Source of the DNA: Desulfatibacillum sp.
Lineage (GTDB): Bacteria; Desulfobacterota; Desulfobacteria; Desulfobacterales; SpSt-501
Assembly: GCA_020725555.1 (NCBI GenBank)
Contig: DYEU01000015.1
Span: 1 to 64,000 of the forward strand
Reading direction: 5' to 3'
DNA length: 64,000 nt
The position numbers and the translations under genes are program-made. Of this stretch, positions 53,697 through 62,704 are shown piece after piece (positions within the stretch are counted from its first letter, which is position 1; every line of letters begins with the position of its first letter). Under the pieces are notes generated by a model. It did no database searches. It was not told the origin of the DNA and was given only the letters and a program-made list of their open reading frames with translations.

Positions 53697-55082
53697 TCAT
53701 CGCCTCGACCCCGGGGGGCGCTCCGGGCGGCGGCCGGCCAGGCGCAAGACCTCCCGCCGGAAGTCCTCCCCCCGCTCGCGGTAGTCGGCGTAGCGGTCGA
53801 AGCTGGCGCAGCCGGGGGCGAGGAGCACGGTGCCCCCGGCCGGGCTGCGGGCGAACGCCTCCTCCACCGCCTCGCGCATGGAGGCGACCTCCCGCACCGG
53901 CACCTTTCCCGCGAGCGCCCGGCGGATGCGTTCCTGCCCGCCCAGGAGCAGGACCTCCCGCACCCGCGATTCCAGGGCCTCGCCCAGCGCGCCGAAGTCC
54001 CCGCCCTTGTCGATCCCGCCCATGAGCAGAACGACCGGGCCCTCCAGGCTTTCGAGCCCGCGCCGGACGGCGTCCACGTTGGTCGCCTTGGAGTCGTTGA
54101 TGAAGGTGACCCCCTCCACGACGGCGACCCGCTCGAGGCGGTGCGCCCCGGGGCGGTAGGCGGCGAGCCCGCGCCGGACGCCCTCGAGGGTCGCCCCGCA
54201 GGAGAGGGCGGCGAGCGCGGCCGCGGCCGCGTTCTCGCGGTTGTGCGCCCCGGGGGCGCGGAAGTCCGCCAGGGGGATCTCGGCGGCGGGGCCTCCGGGG
54301 AGCCGCACCGCGATCGCCTTCGGGCCGATGGACGCCTCGACCTCGCCCGGCGGGAGCCGGCGGCTGAAGAAGAGCCTGCGCGCGGCGACCTCGCCGGCCC
54401 GCCTCGCGATCTCGGGGTCGTCGGCGTTGAGGACGGCCGCGTCCTCGGGCCCCTGGCGGCGGAAGAGGCGCATCTTGGAGGCGGCGTAGGCGGCGAAATC
54501 GGGGTAGCGGTCGAGGTGGTCGGCCGTGAGGTTGAGCAGCACCCCCACGCGCGGCCGGAAGGTCTCGCAGCCGTCGAGCTGGAAGCTGCTCACCTCGACG
54601 ACGAGGACCTCGGCCGGCGCGGCGGCGTCCGCGTAGGCGATCAACGGGGTGCCGATGTTCCCGCCGATGAAGACCTTCCGGCCCGAGGCGGACAGCATGG
54701 CCCCGGCGAGTTCGGTGACCGTGGTCTTGCCGTTGGTCCCGGTGACGGCGAGGATCGGCGCGGCGACGAACCGGAAGGCGAGCTCGAGCTCGCCGATCAC
54801 CGGCACGCCGCGGCGGCGGGCCGCGGCGAGCGGCGCAAGGGAAAGCGGCACCCCGGGGCTCACCACGACGAGGTCGGCCGAGGTGAAGGACGCTTCCCGG
54901 TGGCCTCCCAGCTCGAGCCGGACCCCGAGCGCCTCGAGCTCCGCGACCGCCGGTCCGAGGCGCTCGGCCGGCGCCTGGTCGGTGGCGCACACGATCGCCC
55001 CGCGCCGGCGCAAAAAGCGCGCCGCCGCCAGCCCGCTCCGGGCCAGGCCCACGACCAGCACGCGTCGTCGGTTCAATTCCAC
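53697..55082 (-). CDS. murD: UDP-N-acetylmuramoyl-L-alanine--D-glutamate ligase
   Basis: MurD adds D-glutamate to UDP-MurNAc-L-Ala. The product has VLVVGLARSGLAAARFL at the start, the ATP loop AVTGTNGKTTVTELAG near residue 110, NLTADHLDRYP near 178, and NDSKATNVDAVRRGLESL near 315, all standard. The start is uncertain: I chose GTG 55082, which gives the usual MELNRRRVLVVG beginning (461 residues). GTG 55097 after AGGAGGCC is an alternative. The frame extends to GTG 55187 but that part is not MurD-like. Confidence 0.94.
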   Translation of the reverse strand: MELNRRRVLVVGLARSGLAAARFLRRRGAIVCATDQAPAERLGPAVAELEALGVRLELGGHREASFTSADLVVVSPGVPLSLAPLAAARRRGVPVIGELELAFRFVAAPILAVTGTNGKTTVTELAGAMLSASGRKVFIGGNIGTPLIAYADAAAPAEVLVVEVSSFQLDGCETFRPRVGVLLNLTADHLDRYPDFAAYAASKMRLFRRQGPEDAAVLNADDPEIARRAGEVAARRLFFSRRLPPGEVEASIGPKAIAVRLPGGPAAEIPLADFRAPGAHNRENAAAAALAALSCGATLEGVRRGLAAYRPGAHRLERVAVVEGVTFINDSKATNVDAVRRGLESLEGPVVLLMGGIDKGGDFGALGEALESRVREVLLLGGQERIRRALAGKVPVREVASMREAVEEAFARSPAGGTVLLAPGCASFDRYADYRERGEDFRREVLRLAGRRPERPPGSRR

Positions 55083-55191
55083 GGCAGGCTCCGCCACGGC
55101 CTCCTCATGCGGCGTCCCCGCCCGCTTCGCCCGCCGCCGGAGGAGGGCGGCCGGCCGGTGACGGGCGCAAGCGGACGGGGCGCACACCGGT

Positions 55192-56271
55192 CTACCTCAA
55201 CTTCAGCGTGCTCAGCGCGAGCAGCGCGAGCGCGATGGCGATGATCCAGAAGCGGACGATCACCTTGGGCTCCGGCCAGCCCTTGAGTTCGAAATGGTGG
55301 TGCAGCGGCGCCATGCGGAAGATGCGCCGCCCGCCCGTCATCTTGAAAAACCCCACCTGGAAGATCACCGACAGGGCCTCGATCACGAACAGCCCGCCGA
55401 CGAGCAGCAGCAGGATCTCCTGCTTGGTGATCACGGCGATGACCCCGAGGGCCGCGCCCAGGGAAAGCGAGCCCGTGTCCCCCATGAACACCTCGGCGGG
55501 GTAGGCGTTGAACCAGAGAAACCCCAGCCCCGCCCCGGCGATCGCCCCGCAGAAGACCGCCAGCTCCCCGGCGCCCGGCACGTAGGGGATCTGCAGGTAC
55601 TGGGCGATCTTCACGTGGCCGGCGACGTAGGCGAAGATCATGTAGGTCGCGGCGGCGATGCTCATGGGGCCGATGGCCAGCCCGTCCAGGCCGTCGGTCA
55701 GGTTGACCGCGTTCGAGGCCCCCACGATCACGAGCGCGGCGAAGGGCAGGTAGCCCCAGCCGAGGTCGGGCGTCACCGTCTTCAGAAAGGGGATCGTCAC
55801 CTCGGCCGAAAACTGCGGGTGGGCGACGACGAGGCCGCCGGCGACCAGGGCGAGCGCCGTCTGCAGCAGGAGCTTGCTCTTCACCCCGAGCCCCCGGCTC
55901 TGCTTCTTGATCTGCATGAGGTAGTCGTCGATGAAGCCGATGCCGCCGAAGCCGACGAGGACGAAGAGCGCGATCCAGACGTAGGGGTTGCCGAGATCGC
56001 TCCAGAGGAACGTGGAAACCGTGACCGCGCCCACGATCAGGACGCCGCCCATGGTCGGCGTGCCCGCCTTGCCGAGGTGGCTCTGCGGGCCGTCCTCGCG
56101 GATGTACTGGCCGACCTGGAGGGCCGCAAGCTTGCGGATCACCCAGGGGCCGAGGAGGAAGCAGATGAAGAACGCGGTCAGGCTGGCGTAGATCGTCCGG
56201 AACGTGATGTAGCGGAAGACGTTCAGGACCGAGAAGACCGTGTGCAGCGGATAGAGCAGCAGGTAGAGCAT
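55192..56271 (-). CDS. mraY: Phospho-MurNAc-pentapeptide transferase MraY
   Basis: MraY is the membrane enzyme that makes lipid I by moving phospho-MurNAc-pentapeptide to undecaprenyl phosphate. The 359-residue product has ten expected helices and the signature loops [15 protein letters not shown] (about residues 64-78), [16 protein letters not shown] (catalytic Asp pair, about 113), [13 protein letters not shown] (about 190) and [15 protein letters not shown] (about 322). It lies 9 bases after murF. The gap to murD depends on which murD start is used. Confidence 0.98.
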   Translation of the reverse strand: MLYLLLYPLHTVFSVLNVFRYITFRTIYASLTAFFICFLLGPWVIRKLAALQVGQYIREDGPQSHLGKAGTPTMGGVLIVGAVTVSTFLWSDLGNPYVWIALFVLVGFGGIGFIDDYLMQIKKQSRGLGVKSKLLLQTALALVAGGLVVAHPQFSAEVTIPFLKTVTPDLGWGYLPFAALVIVGASNAVNLTDGLDGLAIGPMSIAAATYMIFAYVAGHVKIAQYLQIPYVPGAGELAVFCGAIAGAGLGFLWFNAYPAEVFMGDTGSLSLGAALGVIAVITKQEILLLLVGGLFVIEALSVIFQVGFFKMTGGRRIFRMAPLHHHFELKGWPEPKVIVRFWIIAIALALLALSTLKLR

Positions 56272-56280
56272 GACCCTGGG

Positions 56281-57723
56281 TTATCCTTCCCGGCGCAAGG
56301 CCGCCTCGAGGAGCGCGACGATCGCCTCCATGCCCGCCGCCCGCGAGCCCTTGACGAGCACCCAGTCCCCGGCGCGGACCTCCGCGGCGAGGGCGGCGCC
56401 GATCTCCTCGCGCGAGCCGGTGACGACGGAGGCGGCGGCGAGCCCCGCCGCGACCGCGCCCGCGGCCACCTCCTCCCGCCAGGGCCCGCAGGCGTAGAGC
56501 CGCGCCGCGCCGGAGCGGGCGGCAAGCCGCCCCATCTCGCGATGCAGGGCGGCGGCCGCGGGGCCCAGCTCGCGCATTTCGCCCAGCACCAGGAGGCCGC
56601 GCGCCGCGCCCCGCAGGGCGCGGAGGGTTTCGACGGCCGCCTCCACGGAGGCGGGGTTGGCGTTGTAGGTGTCGTCGATCACCGTGACCCCGCCGGGCAG
56701 GCGCCGGAGCTCGAGCCTGCCGGGGGCGGGCCGGAAGGCGGCGAGCCCGGAGGCGATCTCCTCGGGCGAAAGGCCGAGGAGCCGCCCGGCGGCGGCCGCG
56801 GCGAGCGCGTTGCCGACGAGAAAGGCGCCGGGGGCGGGGAGGCGCACGCGGGCGCGACCGGCCTCGGTCACCAGCTCGAAGGCCGTGCCCCCCGGCTCGA
56901 GGGCGATTTCCGCCGCGCGCACGCGCGCCTCGGGATGCAGGCCGAAGAGCAGGACCTCGCGGCCGCACTCCCGGGCAAGGCGGAGAAGCCGCGGGTCGTC
57001 CGCGTTCAGCACGGCGCGGCCGCCCGCGGGGAGGCCGCGGACGAGGGCGGATTTCTCCGCGAGGACCCCCTCGAGCGAGCCCAGCCCCTCGAGGTGCGCC
57101 GGCCCGATGTTGGTGATCAGGCCCGCCTCGGGGGTGCAGATTTCGGTCAGCCGCGCGATTTCGCCGGGGCGGTTCGTGCCGAGCTCGAGCACCGCGGCCT
57201 CGTGGGTCGGCTCGAGCCGGAAGAGGGTGAGGGGGACGCCGACGAGGTTGTTCCAGTTCCGCTCCGGCTCGAGCACCGCGAAGCGCCGGCCGAGCACGGC
57301 GGCAGCCATGCGGCGGGTGGTGGTCTTGCCGTTGGAGCCCGTGATCGCGAGCACGAAGGCCCGGCGGCGGCGGCGGTGGAAGCGGGCGAGATCGCCGAGC
57401 GCCCGGAGCGTGTCGGCGACGGCGATGCCGGCGGCTTCCCGTGAGGCGGCGAGAAGCCCGGACACGGCCCCCGCCTCCGCCCTATCGACGAGCACCCCGC
57501 CCGCGCCCCGCCGCAGGGCTTCGGCGACGAAGGCATGGCCGTCGTGGCGTTCGCCGCGCAGGGCGACGAAGAGCTCGCCCGGCCTGAGGTGCCGCGTGTC
57601 GGTCGAGATGCCCGGGAACCCCGCCGGCCGGGCGTCGCCGAGGAGTTCGCCGCCCGTTGCGCCAAGGAGGTCTTCCAGGCTCCAGGCCGCCGCGCCGGGG
57701 GAAAGCGGTCTGGGGGCGGTCAC
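56281..57723 (-). CDS. murF: UDP-MurNAc-tripeptide--D-alanyl-D-alanine ligase
   Basis: MurF adds the D-Ala-D-Ala dipeptide to complete UDP-MurNAc-pentapeptide. The 480-residue product has DTRHLRPGELFVALRGERHDGHAFV (read in parts) at residues about 40-65, the ATP loop ITGSNGKTTTRRMAA near 127, NIGPAHLEGLGSLEGV near 200, and VIDDTYNANPASVEAAV near 350. It starts with GTG, overlapping the murE stop. The order murE-murF-mraY-murD is the classic dcw order. Confidence 0.97.
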   Translation of the reverse strand: MTAPRPLSPGAAAWSLEDLLGATGGELLGDARPAGFPGISTDTRHLRPGELFVALRGERHDGHAFVAEALRRGAGGVLVDRAEAGAVSGLLAASREAAGIAVADTLRALGDLARFHRRRRRAFVLAITGSNGKTTTRRMAAAVLGRRFAVLEPERNWNNLVGVPLTLFRLEPTHEAAVLELGTNRPGEIARLTEICTPEAGLITNIGPAHLEGLGSLEGVLAEKSALVRGLPAGGRAVLNADDPRLLRLARECGREVLLFGLHPEARVRAAEIALEPGGTAFELVTEAGRARVRLPAPGAFLVGNALAAAAAGRLLGLSPEEIASGLAAFRPAPGRLELRRLPGGVTVIDDTYNANPASVEAAVETLRALRGAARGLLVLGEMRELGPAAAALHREMGRLAARSGAARLYACGPWREEVAAGAVAAGLAAASVVTGSREEIGAALAAEVRAGDWVLVKGSRAAGMEAIVALLEAALRREG

Positions 57724-59252
57724 GGCGCGCCTCCTTCGCGGCCCGAAAGCGCGGCCGCGGCCTCCTCGCGGTCGTCGAAGCGGTGCCGCTCGCGGCCCAC
57801 GATCTGGTAGGTCTCGTGCCCCTTGCCGGCGATGAGGACGATGTCCCCGGGCCGCGCCAGCCCGACGGCGAGGGCGATCGCGCGGCGGCGGTCGGCCTCG
57901 CGCACGAAGACCCGGCCGGGCGCGGCCGCGCGGGCCGCGCGCGCATCCCGCTCCTCGGCCCCCGCGGCCTTGAGGCCCGGGACGATCTCCTCGAGGATCG
58001 CCTCCGGGTTCTCCCCGCGCGGGTTGTCGGAGGTGAGGACGGCGAGATCGCTCAGGCGGCCGGCGATTTCGCCCATGAGCGGCCGCTTGGCCCGGTCGCG
58101 GTCCCCGCCGCAGCCGAAGACGCAGAGCAGCCGTCCCGTTCCCTTCAGGGCCCGGAGGGTGCCGAGGGCGTGTTCGAGGGCGTCCGGGGTGTGGGCGTAG
58201 TCGACGTAGACCCGCCGCGGGTCGCCGGGGGCCACGCGCTCGAGGCGGCCGGGGACGGCCGCCAGGGCGGCGATGCCCGCGGCCACTTCCGGGGCGGGGA
58301 CCCCCAGGGCGTGGGCCGCGCCGGCCGCGCAGAGGATGTTTTCGAAGTTGTGGCGGCCGACGAGCGGCGAGGCGATCGGGACCTCGCGGCCGGAGAGCCG
58401 GATCCGGCCGCGCAGGCCCTCGAGGTCGCAGGCCAGGAGTTCCCCGTGGACGGCGCAGTCGGCGGCGGTGCCCACCCGCAGAACCCGGGGCAGGCCGGCG
58501 GCGAGTCCCCGGCCGAAGTCGTTTTCGGTGTTGATCACGGCGACGGCGTTGCCCGCCTTGGGCCCGCGGGCGAGGTACTCGCTGAAAAGCCGGCGCTTGG
58601 CCGCCCCGTAGCGCGCCATGTCGCCGTGGAAATCGAGGTGGTCCTGGCTCAGGTTGGTGAAGACGGCGACGTCGATCCAGCAGGCGTGGATGCGGGCGAG
58701 TTCGATCGCGTGCGAGGAGGCCTCGAGCACGACGTGGGTGACGCCTTCCGCGCGCATGGCCCGCAGGGTGCGCTGCAGGTCGAGGGCGTCGGGGGTCGTG
58801 ACCGGGGCTTCCTGCACGCGGGAGGCCCAGCGGACGTTGACCGTGCCGATCACGCCGACCGTGCGGCCCGCGGCGCGCAGGATGCTCTCCAGGAGGTAGG
58901 TCACGGTCGTCTTGCCGTTGGTGCCGGTGACCGCCGTGACCACGAGCTCCCGGGAGGGGTCCCCGTAGAAGGCGGCCGCGAGCTCGGCCAGCGCGCGGCG
59001 CGAGTCGGCGACGCGCACGAGGGGGACGGGCAGCGAATGCCCCTCCTCGGCGACGACCGCCGCCGCCCCGCGGGCGAGCGCCTCGGGAATGAAGCGGTGC
59101 CCGTCGGCCGCCGTGCCGCGGACCGCCACGAAGAGCCCGCCCGGGGCCGTCTCCTGCGCGCGGTGGTGCAGCGAGCCGATCTCGGGCCCCTCGCCGACGA
59201 GGCCCGACACGGCGAGGGGCTCGAGGCGGGCGATCAGGGAGGCGAGCCTCAT
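57720..59252 (-). CDS. murE: UDP-MurNAc-L-Ala-D-Glu--meso-diaminopimelate ligase
   Basis: MurE adds the third residue of the peptidoglycan stem. The 510-residue product has the ATP loop AVTGTNGKTTVTYLLE near residue 110 and NLSQDHLDFHGDM near 200. LTSDNPRGENP near 415 carries the DNPR motif that marks meso-diaminopimelate specificity, as in Gram-negatives. ATG 59252 overlaps the ftsI stop (4 bases), and the murE stop overlaps the murF start. The AQETAPGGLFVAVRGTAADGH region at the N-terminus binds the UDP-sugar. Confidence 0.97.
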   Translation of the reverse strand: MRLASLIARLEPLAVSGLVGEGPEIGSLHHRAQETAPGGLFVAVRGTAADGHRFIPEALARGAAAVVAEEGHSLPVPLVRVADSRRALAELAAAFYGDPSRELVVTAVTGTNGKTTVTYLLESILRAAGRTVGVIGTVNVRWASRVQEAPVTTPDALDLQRTLRAMRAEGVTHVVLEASSHAIELARIHACWIDVAVFTNLSQDHLDFHGDMARYGAAKRRLFSEYLARGPKAGNAVAVINTENDFGRGLAAGLPRVLRVGTAADCAVHGELLACDLEGLRGRIRLSGREVPIASPLVGRHNFENILCAAGAAHALGVPAPEVAAGIAALAAVPGRLERVAPGDPRRVYVDYAHTPDALEHALGTLRALKGTGRLLCVFGCGGDRDRAKRPLMGEIAGRLSDLAVLTSDNPRGENPEAILEEIVPGLKAAGAEERDARAARAAAPGRVFVREADRRRAIALAVGLARPGDIVLIAGKGHETYQIVGRERHRFDDREEAAAALSGREGGAP

Positions 59253-60988
59253 CCGCGCCCCCCGCCGTCGACGGCCACCCTGAGTTTCCCGCCCCCGGCC
59301 GGGGCGGGGGGGACGTTCAGCCGGGTGAGGGTCGCCTGCGCGATCTTCTTGAACACCGGCGCCGCGACCGCCCCGCCGTAGACCTGCCCCTTCGGCTCGT
59401 CGATGACCACGAGCACGGTGATCCGCGGGTCCTCCGCCGGGGCGAAGCCGATGAAGGAGGCGAGGTGCCGGTCGTTGACGTACTGGCCGCGCTCGTCCAC
59501 CTTGCGCGCCGTGCCCGTCTTGCCGCAGGCGGTGTAGCCGTCGAGCGCGGCGAGGACGCCCGTTCCGCCCGGCAGGAGCACGCTCTGCAGGATCTCCCGC
59601 AGCGTGCGCGCGGTCTCGGGCCGGATCGCGCGGCCGACGGCGACCGGCGCGAAGCGCTCCACCTCGCGCCCCTCGGCGTCGGTGACCGCGCTCACGAGGT
59701 GCGGTTTCATGAGCACCCCGCCGTTGGCGATGGCCGAGACGGCGCTGGCGAGCTGGAGCGCGGAAGCCGACATGCCGTGGCCGAAGGAGATGGCCGCGGT
59801 GTCGATCTCCGCCCATTTCCGGTAGGGGGGCAGCAGGCCGCTCGTCTCCGCCGGGCTGTCGATCCCCGTCTTGCGGCCGAAGCCGAAGCGGCTGAGGGTC
59901 TCGTGAAGCCTTTCGGGGCCGACCGTGCCGCCGATCTTGGCCGCCCCGATGTTGCTCGAGTAGCGGATGATGTCCTGGAAGCTCAGCACGCCGTAGTGGT
60001 GCACATCGTGCACGGTGTGCCGGCCGATCTGGTAGCGGCCGTTTTCGCAGTGGAAGGTCGAGCGCGGGGAAATCGGTGTGTGCTCGAGCGCCGCGGCGGC
60101 GAGGAAGATCTTCATGATCGAGCCGGGCTCGAAGGGGTCGGTCACCGCCCGGTTGCGCCACAGCGGCCGCGGCGCCTCCTCGTAGGCGTTGGGGTTGAAG
60201 GAGGGGGCGATCGCCAGGGCGAGGATCGCCCCGGTGGCCGGTTCCATCACGATCGCCATCCCGGAGCGCGCCCGCGCGGCGGCGACCGCCTCGTTCAGCG
60301 CCGACTCGGCCAGGTACTGGATGCCGTGGTCGAGGGTGAGGATCACGTTCTTGCCGTCCGGGTCGCGGCCTGCGGGGAGCTCGGTGAGGAAGCCGGCGCG
60401 GCGCGCGTCCTTGAGCACCTTGACGCTCACCTCGGAGGGGCGGAGGAAGGCGTCGTAGTAGAACTCGACCCCCTCGAGCCCGCGGCCGTCCACGCCGGTG
60501 AAGCCGAGCACGTGGGCCGCCAGCGAGCGGTTCGGGTAGAAGCGGTTGGTTTCGGAGACGAACTCGATCCCCGGCAGGTGTTTGCGGCGCAGGGCCTCGG
60601 TCTCGCGCGGGCCGGCCTGGCGCTTGATCCAGACGAACTTGCGCGGGGAGTCGAGCCGCTCGCGGACCTCCTGCGGCTTCATCCGCAGAGCCGCGGCGAG
60701 CTCGCGCACGGCGGCCTCGCGGTCCGGGATTTCCGCCGGCCGGGCCGCGATCGAGGAGACGGTCACGCTGACCGCCATTTCCTGGCCGCGGCGGTCGTAG
60801 ATCGTGCCGCGCTTGCCCGCGGTTTTGACCTCGTCCTCGACCTGGTCGGCGGCCTTGCGCGAAAGGCGCGGGCCGTCGAAGGCCTGCAGCATCACCGCCC
60901 GGGCGCAGATCCCGGCGAGCGCCGCGGTGAAGCCGAGCCCCAGGAGCCACAGGCGCAGCCGGAGGGTGCGGTGGGTGTCCTTTCTCAT
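59249..60988 (-). CDS. ftsI: Septal penicillin-binding protein 3 (transpeptidase) FtsI
   Basis: FtsI cross-links septal peptidoglycan and works with FtsW. The 579-residue product has a short cytoplasmic tail, one membrane helix (residues about 12-32), a PBP dimerisation domain (about 55-200, RGTIYDRRGQEMAVS) and the transpeptidase domain. The active-site motifs are S290-x-x-K293 (PGSIMK), S344-S-N346 and K490-T-G492. There is no PASTA domain at the C-terminus, so it is a short, Gram-negative type. ATG 60988 overlaps the ftsL stop. Confidence 0.96.
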   Translation of the reverse strand: MRKDTHRTLRLRLWLLGLGFTAALAGICARAVMLQAFDGPRLSRKAADQVEDEVKTAGKRGTIYDRRGQEMAVSVTVSSIAARPAEIPDREAAVRELAAALRMKPQEVRERLDSPRKFVWIKRQAGPRETEALRRKHLPGIEFVSETNRFYPNRSLAAHVLGFTGVDGRGLEGVEFYYDAFLRPSEVSVKVLKDARRAGFLTELPAGRDPDGKNVILTLDHGIQYLAESALNEAVAAARARSGMAIVMEPATGAILALAIAPSFNPNAYEEAPRPLWRNRAVTDPFEPGSIMKIFLAAAALEHTPISPRSTFHCENGRYQIGRHTVHDVHHYGVLSFQDIIRYSSNIGAAKIGGTVGPERLHETLSRFGFGRKTGIDSPAETSGLLPPYRKWAEIDTAAISFGHGMSASALQLASAVSAIANGGVLMKPHLVSAVTDAEGREVERFAPVAVGRAIRPETARTLREILQSVLLPGGTGVLAALDGYTACGKTGTARKVDERGQYVNDRHLASFIGFAPAEDPRITVLVVIDEPKGQVYGGAVAAPVFKKIAQATLTRLNVPPAPAGGGKLRVAVDGGGRG

Positions 60989-61272
60989 GGCAGCACCACG
61001 ATCTGGCGGGCCGACGGCATCCCCATCCCCAGCTGCTCGCCGGCGATGCGCGCGATGCGCTGGGGCGCCTTGAGCCGCGCCAGTTCGATCTTCAAGTTGG
61101 CCTGGAGTTCGTTCAGCCGCTGCTGTTCGCGCACGAGCTGCGAGATCTCGTAGCCCACCTGCACGCACTGCATGCGGACCCAGGCGTAGCCGAGGAGCTC
61201 GCCGATGAAGAGGGCGAAGAGGACGACCCAGACGGCGACCCATCGCGGCGGCAGTCGGCGGGCGGCGCCCAT
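60985..61272 (-). CDS. ftsL: Cell division protein FtsL
   Basis: FtsL is a small bitopic membrane protein that forms a trimer with FtsQ and FtsB. The 95-residue product has one membrane helix (about residues 11-31, VAVWVVLFALFIGELLGYAW) and a periplasmic leucine-zipper-like coiled coil (YEISQLVREQQRLNELQANL), then the short FtsL-type ending RIARIAGEQLGMGMP. ATG 61272 is preferred because GGGAGG lies 9 bases upstream; GTG 61290 overlapping the rsmH stop is the alternative. Sequence is poorly conserved in this family, but length, topology and position between rsmH and ftsI are decisive. Confidence 0.9.
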   Translation of the reverse strand: MGAARRLPPRWVAVWVVLFALFIGELLGYAWVRMQCVQVGYEISQLVREQQRLNELQANLKIELARLKAPQRIARIAGEQLGMGMPSARQIVVLP

Positions 61273-61286
61273 GGCCCCGGCCTCCC

Positions 61287-62165
61287 TCACACCCGCGCGG
61301 CGGCCCGCAGCCGGGCGCTGCGCGCGAGCGGGTTGGCGGCGATCTCCTCCGGCTGCGGCCGCAGCGGACGCCGCGTGAGGATCGCAAGCGGTCCCGGCGC
61401 CTCGCGGCGGCCGGCGAGGGTGCGGAAGCGCTGTTTCACGATCCGGTCCTCGAGCGAGTGAAAGGCGAGGATGCAGACGCGTCCGCCGGGCCGCAGCAGG
61501 CCGGGGACCCGGTCGAGGAAGGCCTCGAGGCGCTCGAGCTCGCGGTTGACGGCGATCCGCAGCGCCATGAAGACGCGGGTCGCGGGGTGGATCCGGCCGT
61601 GCCGGCCGCCGGGGGTCGCCGCGAACAGCAGCCGGACGAGATCGGCGGTCGTGCGCAGGGGGCGCCGGGGGCGTTCGCGGACGATGGCGCGCGCGATGCG
61701 GCGCGCGTGGCGCTCCTCGCCGTAGCCGTGGAAGAGGTCGGCCAGCTCCTCCTCGCCAAGACGGGCGAGCAGGTCCGCCGCCGTCGTTTCGCCTCGCGGG
61801 TCCATGCGCATGTCGAGCGGCTCCTCGCGGCGAAAGCTGAAGCCGCGTCCCGAAGACTCCAGCTGGTCGAGGGAAATGCCCAGGTCGAGCACGATGCCGT
61901 CCACCGCCGCGACACCCCGCTCCGCGAGCACCTCCGCGAGGCGCGCGAAGTTTTCCTGCACGAGTTGGACGCGGTCGCCGAAGGGCTCGAGCACCCTTGC
62001 CGCCCGCGCGATCGCCTCCGGGTCCTGGTCGAGGCCGATCAGGCGGCCCCCCGGGGAGCTCGCCTCGAGGATCGCCGCCGCGTGCCCGCCGCCCCCCACG
62101 GTGCCGTCCACGTAAAGGCCTCCCGGCCGGCAGGCGAGCAGCGCGAGCACCTCGGCGCGCATCAC
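61287..62165 (-). CDS. rsmH: 16S rRNA (cytosine-1402-N4)-methyltransferase
   Basis: RsmH methylates N4 of C1402 in the ribosomal P site, using SAM. The product has the SAM loop DGTVGGGGHAAAILE (residues about 19-33), DGIVLDLGISLDQLES near 88, MRMDPRGETTAADLL, and ALRIAVNRELERLEAFL near 205, all characteristic. The N-terminus is odd. The family motif H-V/I-P-V-M is present in the frame, but the codons for H-V-P lie upstream of the first standard start (GTG 62165), and the frame has no ATG, GTG or TTG further up. Either the protein starts inside the motif or a rare start codon is used. mraZ lies just upstream. Confidence 0.94.
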   Translation of the reverse strand: MMRAEVLALLACRPGGLYVDGTVGGGGHAAAILEASSPGGRLIGLDQDPEAIARAARVLEPFGDRVQLVQENFARLAEVLAERGVAAVDGIVLDLGISLDQLESSGRGFSFRREEPLDMRMDPRGETTAADLLARLGEEELADLFHGYGEERHARRIARAIVRERPRRPLRTTADLVRLLFAATPGGRHGRIHPATRVFMALRIAVNRELERLEAFLDRVPGLLRPGGRVCILAFHSLEDRIVKQRFRTLAGRREAPGPLAILTRRPLRPQPEEIAANPLARSARLRAAARV

Positions 62166-62190
62166 CGGGACGTGGCGGGGGGCCTTCGGC

Positions 62191-62637
62191 TCAGATGCCC
62201 AGCTTGGCGATTTCGTTTCTGGCCTCCGGGTCCTTGAGGTCGTTGGCCAGCATGAGCTCCTCGTTCTCGTAGTTCTCGCGCGACCAGATCTCGAAGTGGT
62301 CGAGAACCCCCACCAGCACGATCTCCTTGTTCAGCCCGGCGTACTGCCGCAGGGCCGGGGGGATCAGCAGCCGGTCCTGCTTGTCGCAGGCGCACTCGTG
62401 GGCCCCGCCGATGAAGACGCGGCGGAAGCGGCGCATGACCTCGCTTTTCTCGGCGAGCTTGAGGATCCGCTCCTCGAGCCGGTTCCAGGAAGACATGGGA
62501 AAGGCGACGAGGCAGCGGTCCATGCGGGAGATCATGATCCCGTCGCCGTTTTCGGAGCGCAAGAGTTCCCGGAACCGGCTGGGGATGACGATCCGGCCCT
62601 TGTCGTCGATCGTGTGGTAAGAGCTCCCGCGGAACAT
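62191..62637 (-). CDS. mraZ: Transcriptional regulator MraZ
   Basis: MraZ is a ring-forming DNA-binding protein that represses (in some species activates) its own dcw operon. The 148-residue product has two SpoVT-AbrB-type units: YHTIDDKGRIVIPSRFRELL at residues 6-25 and ACDKQDRLLIPPALRQYAGL near 82-101. ATG 62637 gives the usual MFRG start; a longer frame to 62667 would run over the operator. It is the first gene of the cluster. Four TGG repeats spaced 9 to 10 bases apart lie directly upstream. Confidence 0.96.
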   Translation of the reverse strand: MFRGSSYHTIDDKGRIVIPSRFRELLRSENGDGIMISRMDRCLVAFPMSSWNRLEERILKLAEKSEVMRRFRRVFIGGAHECACDKQDRLLIPPALRQYAGLNKEIVLVGVLDHFEIWSRENYENEELMLANDLKDPEARNEIAKLGI

Positions 62638-62644
62638 GGGGCGA

Positions 62645-62676
62645 CCAGTTGCTCCACTTTCAACCACTTTACTCCA
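62645..62676 (-). promoter_or_regulatory. MraZ operator: four TGG repeats at 9-10 base spacing
   Basis: On the minus strand the sequence reads TGGAG, TGGTT, TGGAG, TGGTC, with the TGG triplets at 62676-62674, 62666-62664, 62656-62654 and 62647-62645. The spacing of 10, 10 and 9 bases is the known layout of MraZ binding boxes in dcw promoters. The array begins at the -10 box and runs to 8 bases before mraZ. Confidence 0.85.
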
Positions 62677-62704
62677 TTAAACGCGAAACCGGGGCGGGAG
62701 TCAA
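62676..62704 (-). promoter_or_regulatory. Sigma-70 promoter of the mraZ division cluster
   Basis: On the minus strand TTGACT (62699-62704) is followed after 17 bases by TTTAAT (62676-62681). The start site near 62669 lies inside the MraZ repeat array, so MraZ binding would block transcription. Confidence 0.8.
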
